DNA of 64,000 nucleotides, taken from the NCBI RefSeq assembly GCF_900110655.1, contig NZ_FOEQ01000007.1, positions 271,504-335,503 on the forward strand, written 5' to 3'. Every line of letters begins with the position of its first letter. Positions within the stretch are counted from its first letter, which is position 1. Both the position numbers and the translations under genes were made by a program. The notes under the pieces were generated by a model. The model was not told where the DNA came from. It did not search any database and was given only the letters and a program-made list of their open reading frames with translations. Positions 59,941-64,000 of the stretch are shown piece by piece. The stretch comes from Pseudomonas soli (lineage in GTDB: Bacteria > Pseudomonadota > Gammaproteobacteria > Pseudomonadales > Pseudomonadaceae).

Positions 59941-62250
59941 TTACTTGCCGATCTGGATCTTCGGCGCCCACTGCATCCATTCATCCTCCGGCTTGTCGAA
60001 CAGCGCGAAGGTCTGCTGCGGTCGCGCAGGATTACCCATCTGTTCGCCATCGGGCGTGGCAAAGGCAATCCCACCGTCGATCAAGGTTTCCAACGACTCG
60101 GTGCGCACCGTGGCCCCCTTGAACAAGCCCCAGTCGAAACCAAACCCACTGCTGTTCCAGAAACGGCTGCCGCCACGCACCAGCCCGGCATAGCGAGGCT
60201 CGATAAGGATGTGGATAAGCACCCGGTCGGCGGTCTGGCCCAGCTCGAAGCCGGTGACCTTGCCCACTGCAATCTCCCGGTAGGTGACCGGCACGCCTGG
60301 CTTGATCGAACCACGGCGCGCCGCGCTCAAGGTCAACGGCAGGCCGACCTCCTCACCCTTCACCTCGGGGGCATCGCTCAGGGCGATGAAGTCACGCTGC
60401 GGCCCTTTATCCTTGAGCGCCGGCAGCACCTCCAGGTACTGACCGCCAATCAGCGTGTCGAGATTCTCGGTACGCACCAGGCCCAATGCAGGCTTGACCA
60501 CCCAGAACTGCGTACCGGTGCGGGCGATACGCTCGGCCGCCTGGGTAATCCGCGCACGGAGCAGGACCGCCTGCAGGTCGCCGGTCAGGTCGACGCTCTC
60601 GACACTGCCCACATCCAGGCCGCGGAAACGGATCGGCGTGCCCGGCTTCAGGCCATCGGCGCGGTCCACGCGAATGGTGATCAGGGTCCCGGCCCGGTTG
60701 GCCGCGTCCTGGCTTTCATGCAGACGGAAGCGCGGGATGCGACGCTTGAGCGGTACATCCGGCTTCGGCGTATCGAAAGCGATGCCCCCGGCCATGAGCG
60801 TCTGCAGCGACTCACTCTTGACCTGGATCCCCGACAGGCCACCGGTCAAGGTGATGCCGCTGGCATTCCAGAAGCGCGTAGACCCGTTGACCAGGTTGGC
60901 GTATTCCTTCTCGATGTGCACACCGATCAGGATGCGCTTGCTGTTGCGAGCGAACTGGTAGCTCTGCACGCTGCCCACGCGCACCTGGCGGTACATCACC
61001 GGGCTACCCACTTCCAGCGAGCCCAGGGTATCGGCGAACAGCACCATGTGCAGGCCGGGCGCCTTCAGGTCCAGTGGCGGCGCCTTGGGACGCGCTTCGA
61101 ACTCGCGCAGGGGCTTGGCGCCTGGCTCGCCCGGGCGGACCGCGATGTAGTTACCCTTCACCAACGCCTCGAGGCCAGTGATACCGGCAAGCGAGATCGA
61201 CGGCTTGACTACCCAGAACTGTGTGCCTTCAACCAGATAGTCCTCGGCCAGCGGGTCCAGGGTCAGCTCGGCCGTTGCGCTGGCCAGGTCACTTTCGACC
61301 TTGAGATCCTTGAGCGTGCCCACCTGGATGCCCTTGTACAACACTGGCGTGCGCCCCTTCTGCAAGCCTTCGAAATCACTGAGCTTGACCTTGACGCGGA
61401 TACCGGCCTGAGCCGCGTCGAAGTCCTCGTACAAGCGGAACGGCAGGCTTGGATCGGTGGGCGGGCTGTCCTTGCGGTTCTCCGGCGTTGCAAAGGCGAT
61501 ACCCCCGGCCACGATGCTCGACAGCGATTCAGTGCGTACCTTCACCCCGGACAGGTCGGCATCGATGCTGACCCCGCTGGCATTCCAGAAACGTGTGTGC
61601 TTGCGCACCAGGCTGGCATAGGCTGGCGCGATGAACACCTTGATCTCCACCGTGCCCTGATCCTCGGACAGGCGATAGCTCTTCACCCGACCGACCTGGA
61701 TCTGCTTGTAGAAGATCGGGCTGTCGCGGTTGAGCGAGCCCAGCCGCTCGGCCTTGAGGGTCAGGTGCAAGCCAGGCTCGGCATCGGACAGTGGCGGCGC
61801 TTCCTTGAGCGCGGTGAAGCGCTTGGTCGGCTCTCCGTCTCCAGGGTCGACGGCGATATAGTTGCCCGAAACCAGCGTCTCCAGGCCCGAGATGCCTGCC
61901 AGGCTGACGCTCGGCTTGACCAGCCAGAAGCGCGTGCCCTTGTTCAGGTGCGGGCCTGCCTCCTTGCGCATCTCGATGGTGGCAATGACACCACGCTTGT
62001 CCCCCTTGTCATCCAGCACCAGGGCAACCACCTTGCCCACCGACATGCCTTTATAGATAACCTCGGTCTTGTTGGCGACGATGCCCTCGCCACTTTCGAA
62101 GCGCACCTGGATCTCGATGCCAGCATCCTTATAGGCTTGCCATGCCAGCCAGCCTCCGATTGCCAAGGCAATCAGCGGCAGGATCCAGATGGCCGACCAG
62201 TTCGAAGCTGGGCGGGTTTTAGCCGTAGGCAAGTCACTCATGGTCGTCAT
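59941..62250 (-). CDS. LetB/PqiB-like multi-MCE lipid-transport protein
   Basis: A 769-residue periplasm-spanning protein with one N-terminal transmembrane helix (about 19-38) and six MCE domains, each marked by a G-x-x-V-x-Y-(K/R)-x-(I/M)-x-V-G motif, e.g. VIYKGMSVG, IFYKQIQVG, VLYKGIQVG, VMYRQVRVG, IRFRGLDVG and VTYREIAVG. E. coli PqiB has three and LetB seven, so six domains is intermediate. It should form a tube moving phospholipids between membranes. It overlaps the upstream PqiA-like gene; GGAG precedes ATG 62250. Confidence 0.88.
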   Translation of the reverse strand: MTTMSDLPTAKTRPASNWSAIWILPLIALAIGGWLAWQAYKDAGIEIQVRFESGEGIVANKTEVIYKGMSVGKVVALVLDDKGDKRGVIATIEMRKEAGPHLNKGTRFWLVKPSVSLAGISGLETLVSGNYIAVDPGDGEPTKRFTALKEAPPLSDAEPGLHLTLKAERLGSLNRDSPIFYKQIQVGRVKSYRLSEDQGTVEIKVFIAPAYASLVRKHTRFWNASGVSIDADLSGVKVRTESLSSIVAGGIAFATPENRKDSPPTDPSLPFRLYEDFDAAQAGIRVKVKLSDFEGLQKGRTPVLYKGIQVGTLKDLKVESDLASATAELTLDPLAEDYLVEGTQFWVVKPSISLAGITGLEALVKGNYIAVRPGEPGAKPLREFEARPKAPPLDLKAPGLHMVLFADTLGSLEVGSPVMYRQVRVGSVQSYQFARNSKRILIGVHIEKEYANLVNGSTRFWNASGITLTGGLSGIQVKSESLQTLMAGGIAFDTPKPDVPLKRRIPRFRLHESQDAANRAGTLITIRVDRADGLKPGTPIRFRGLDVGSVESVDLTGDLQAVLLRARITQAAERIARTGTQFWVVKPALGLVRTENLDTLIGGQYLEVLPALKDKGPQRDFIALSDAPEVKGEEVGLPLTLSAARRGSIKPGVPVTYREIAVGKVTGFELGQTADRVLIHILIEPRYAGLVRGGSRFWNSSGFGFDWGLFKGATVRTESLETLIDGGIAFATPDGEQMGNPARPQQTFALFDKPEDEWMQWAPKIQIGK

Positions 62251-62857
62251 CCGACTCCGTGTTGTCCCAGATCAGTCGGGGATCGAAAGTTAAAGCGGCG
62301 AGCATCGTCAGGATCACCACGGAGGCGAAGGCGACGGCGCCCAGGTTGGCTTCGACACTGGCGATGCGGCCGAAATTCACCACGGCCACGAGAATGGCAA
62401 TGACGAAGATGTCCAGCATCGACCAGCGGCCGATGAATTCAATGAAGCGATACATCAGGATGCGCTGCCGCGCCGACAGCGGCTGGTGGCGCTGTACCGA
62501 ATAGAGCAGCAGGGCGATCCCCACCAGCTTGAAGGTGGGCACCAGGATGCTGGCAATGAACACCACCGCGGCGATCGGCAACATGCCGTGCTTCATCAGG
62601 GTGATCACGCCGGACATGATGGTGTCCGGGCTGCCTTGGCCAAGAGCGCTGACGGTCATGATCGGCAGCACGTTGGCCGGGATATAGAGGATCATCGAGG
62701 TAATCAGCAGCGCCCAGGTACGCACGATGCTGTTGGGCCGCCGGGCATGTACCACTGCCCCGCAGCGGGTGCAGCTCTGCGAGGTGCTGCCGGGCTCCTG
62801 ACGATTAAGCTCATGACATTCATTGCATACCAGGATGCCTGCATCAATCGCCCGCAT
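62234..62857 (-). CDS. PqiA/LetA-like half protein (second)
   Basis: A 207-residue membrane protein: N-terminal zinc ribbon (ILVCNECHELNRQEPG, SCTRCGAVVHARRPN) and four helices, with YIPANVLPIM and GRWSMLDIFVIAILVAVVNF motifs. In E. coli LetA these units are fused as one polypeptide of two halves; here they are separate genes overlapping by 14 bases. Likely supplies lipid to the MCE tube encoded downstream. Confidence 0.87.
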   Translation of the reverse strand: MRAIDAGILVCNECHELNRQEPGSTSQSCTRCGAVVHARRPNSIVRTWALLITSMILYIPANVLPIMTVSALGQGSPDTIMSGVITLMKHGMLPIAAVVFIASILVPTFKLVGIALLLYSVQRHQPLSARQRILMYRFIEFIGRWSMLDIFVIAILVAVVNFGRIASVEANLGAVAFASVVILTMLAALTFDPRLIWDNTESDDDHE

Positions 62858-63503
62858 GGACGTCCTCCCCCGACAAGGCCACCCAAATCTGGTGCGGTGA
62901 CATCACCACTTCGAGCCAGACCTGCACCAGCAGCAGGCTGATGAAGCAGAACAGACCCAGGCCAATGCTCAGCTCGGCCAGATCGACCAGCTTGACGATG
63001 GCCACCAGCACGCCCATGAAGTAGACCTCGAGCATCCCCCACTCACGCAGGTGGTGGTAGATACGATAGATCAGCAGGCCATAGCTGCGGCCGAAGTCGA
63101 GACGGATGCTCAGCAACACCGCCAGCTGGCACAGCAGCTTGAGCAGGGGAATGGCCATGCTGCACAGGAACACCACCACGGCGATGCCACGCATCCCTGA
63201 ATTGTATAGCCCGAGCACACCACTCCAGACCGTGTCGTCGGAGGTCTGGCCGAGCAGGTGCAATTGCATGATGGGCAGGAAGTTGGCCGGCACATACAGC
63301 AACAGGGCGGTCAGGACGAGGGCCAGGCTACGGTTGACCAGGTTGTGGCGATGGGCGTACAGCTCGTAGCCGCAACGTGGGCATTGCGCCTTTTCATCAG
63401 TCTGCAACGAGACTTTGCGCATCAGCAGGTCGCACTCGTGGCAGGCCACCAGCTCATCCAGCGGCAGCTGCGCGAGCGCTTCGGGTTCTACAGGGTTAGG
63501 CAT
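62844..63503 (-). CDS. PqiA/LetA-like half protein (first)
   Basis: A 219-residue protein of the same architecture as its neighbour: zinc ribbon (LVACHECDLLMRKV, QCPRCGYELYAHRHN) and four helices (LYVPANFLPIMQLHLLG, REWGMLEVYFMGVLVAIVKL). The first gene of the three-gene operon. No clear ribosome site precedes ATG 63503. Confidence 0.87.
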   Translation of the reverse strand: MPNPVEPEALAQLPLDELVACHECDLLMRKVSLQTDEKAQCPRCGYELYAHRHNLVNRSLALVLTALLLYVPANFLPIMQLHLLGQTSDDTVWSGVLGLYNSGMRGIAVVVFLCSMAIPLLKLLCQLAVLLSIRLDFGRSYGLLIYRIYHHLREWGMLEVYFMGVLVAIVKLVDLAELSIGLGLFCFISLLLVQVWLEVVMSPHQIWVALSGEDVHAGD

Positions 63504-63664
63504 AAAGGGGTTCTGAATGGAGACGTCGGCTCTATTCTAGTGTTCCGACTCGAATTGTGGGAGGTGGCCAGTATGAGGAACTGTATCGGTGTTCGAGTCA
63601 CATTTTCCGTGAGCAGGGCGCATCGCCGGCAAGCCAGCGCCACAGACTTTACCGGGCACAAAGA

Positions 63665-63700
63665 CAAAACCCCTACCTGCTCGCGCAGATAGGGGTTTTG
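63665..63700 (-). terminator. rRNA operon terminator
   Basis: CAAAACCCCTA pairs with TAGGGGTTTTG around an inner CTGC...GCAG stem. Read leftward it follows the 5S gene by about 10 bases. Confidence 0.9.
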
Positions 63701-63710
63701 CGAAATGAAT

Positions 63711-63825
63711 CTTGACGATGACCTACTCTCACATGGGGAAACCCCACACTACCATCGGCGATGCATCGTTTCACTGCTGAGTTCGGGATGGGATCAGGTG
63801 GTTCCAATGCTCTATGGTCGTCAAG
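63711..63825 (-). rRNA. rrf: 5S ribosomal RNA
   Basis: Read leftward, about 115 bases with the conserved 5S sequence: CTTGACGACCATAGAGC at the 5' end, the GGAACCACCTGATCCCATCC and CGAACTCAG loop, GATGGTAGTGTGGGG, and GTAGGTCATCGTCAAG pairing with the 5' end. Confidence 0.96.
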
Positions 63826-63960
63826 AAATTCGGTTGCCAGTACGTCCTTGCAGACATGCCAGCCAATTCGGATATGTGATCTTGTGATTCGTCGCGAACT
63901 TTCGGTTCGTTTCGTCTTCACCACCGCAATCTGCGTGAGCAAATTGCTTGGGTGTTATAT

Positions 63961-64000
63961 GGTCAAGCCTCACGGGCAATTAGTATTGGTTAGCTCAACG
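63961..64000 (-). rRNA. rrl: 23S ribosomal RNA, 3' end (partial)
   Basis: Read leftward: CGTTGAGCTAACCAATACTA then ATTGCCCGTGAGGCTTGACC, the known 3' end of pseudomonad 23S rRNA, running off the right edge. The 135-base spacer to 5S carries no tRNA. Confidence 0.92.

Overview
The window looks like a chromosomal segment of a Pseudomonas of the P. putida group. The core genes are GC-rich (roughly 60-65%). Typical pseudomonad REP elements (core CGCGGGGCAAGCCCGCTC) lie in many intergenic gaps. Several families are characteristic of the genus: DUF3649/DUF3325 iron operon, DUF1780, DUF3094, the PP0621 family, and the murJ-ribF-ileS-lspA-fkpB-ispH order. No locus was compared with a database, so species assignment is inference.

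Layout. 0-8 kb: end of an EamA exporter, an AraC regulator, then a leftward iron operon (DUF3649, PepSY, DUF3325, FecI-type sigma, FecR, TonB receptor) headed by a Fur-like box. 8-20.6 kb: glutathione peroxidase, slyD, DUF3565, pta, a thiolase, an orphan 295-aa gene in AT-rich surroundings, an SDR, an ACR3-like transporter, a histidine phosphatase, metE, and a divergent MTHFR-like gene sharing a promoter region that carries tandem TGAG-N5-CTCA palindromes.

20.6-33.2 kb is accessory DNA. It holds a relBE pair, an antitoxin beside a wrecked toxin gene, an RsbQ-like hydrolase coupled to a PAS histidine kinase, and a tightly coupled HTH / nucleotidyltransferase / PP2C-phosphatase operon with its own promoter and operator. 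It continues with an SLT lipoprotein, two small genes, a probable small RNA, a 14-residue-repeat protein, a MITE-like inverted repeat and an ietAS-like AAA ATPase plus subtilase pair. It ends at a tRNA-Thr gene; no integrase is visible.

33.5-64 kb is core: pilA/pilC/pilD-coaE-yacG (no pilB here), a CbiM-like protein, ndh, a tRNA Asn-Pro-Lys operon with a strong promoter, clpB with a sigma-32 promoter, pgeF-rluD, bamD, thiO, a minor-pilin operon (pilV-pilW-pilX-pilE with divergent fimT-like gene), the ispH-fkpB-lspA-ileS-ribF-murJ block, rpsT, a LetAB/Pqi-like lipid-transport operon with a split LetA, and finally 5S and the 3' end of 23S rRNA of a leftward rRNA operon.

The best candidates for something undescribed are the HTH-NTase-PP2C operon (24.4-26.6 kb), the RsbQ-like hydrolase with histidine kinase (21.9-24.0 kb) and the small RNA at about 28 kb.
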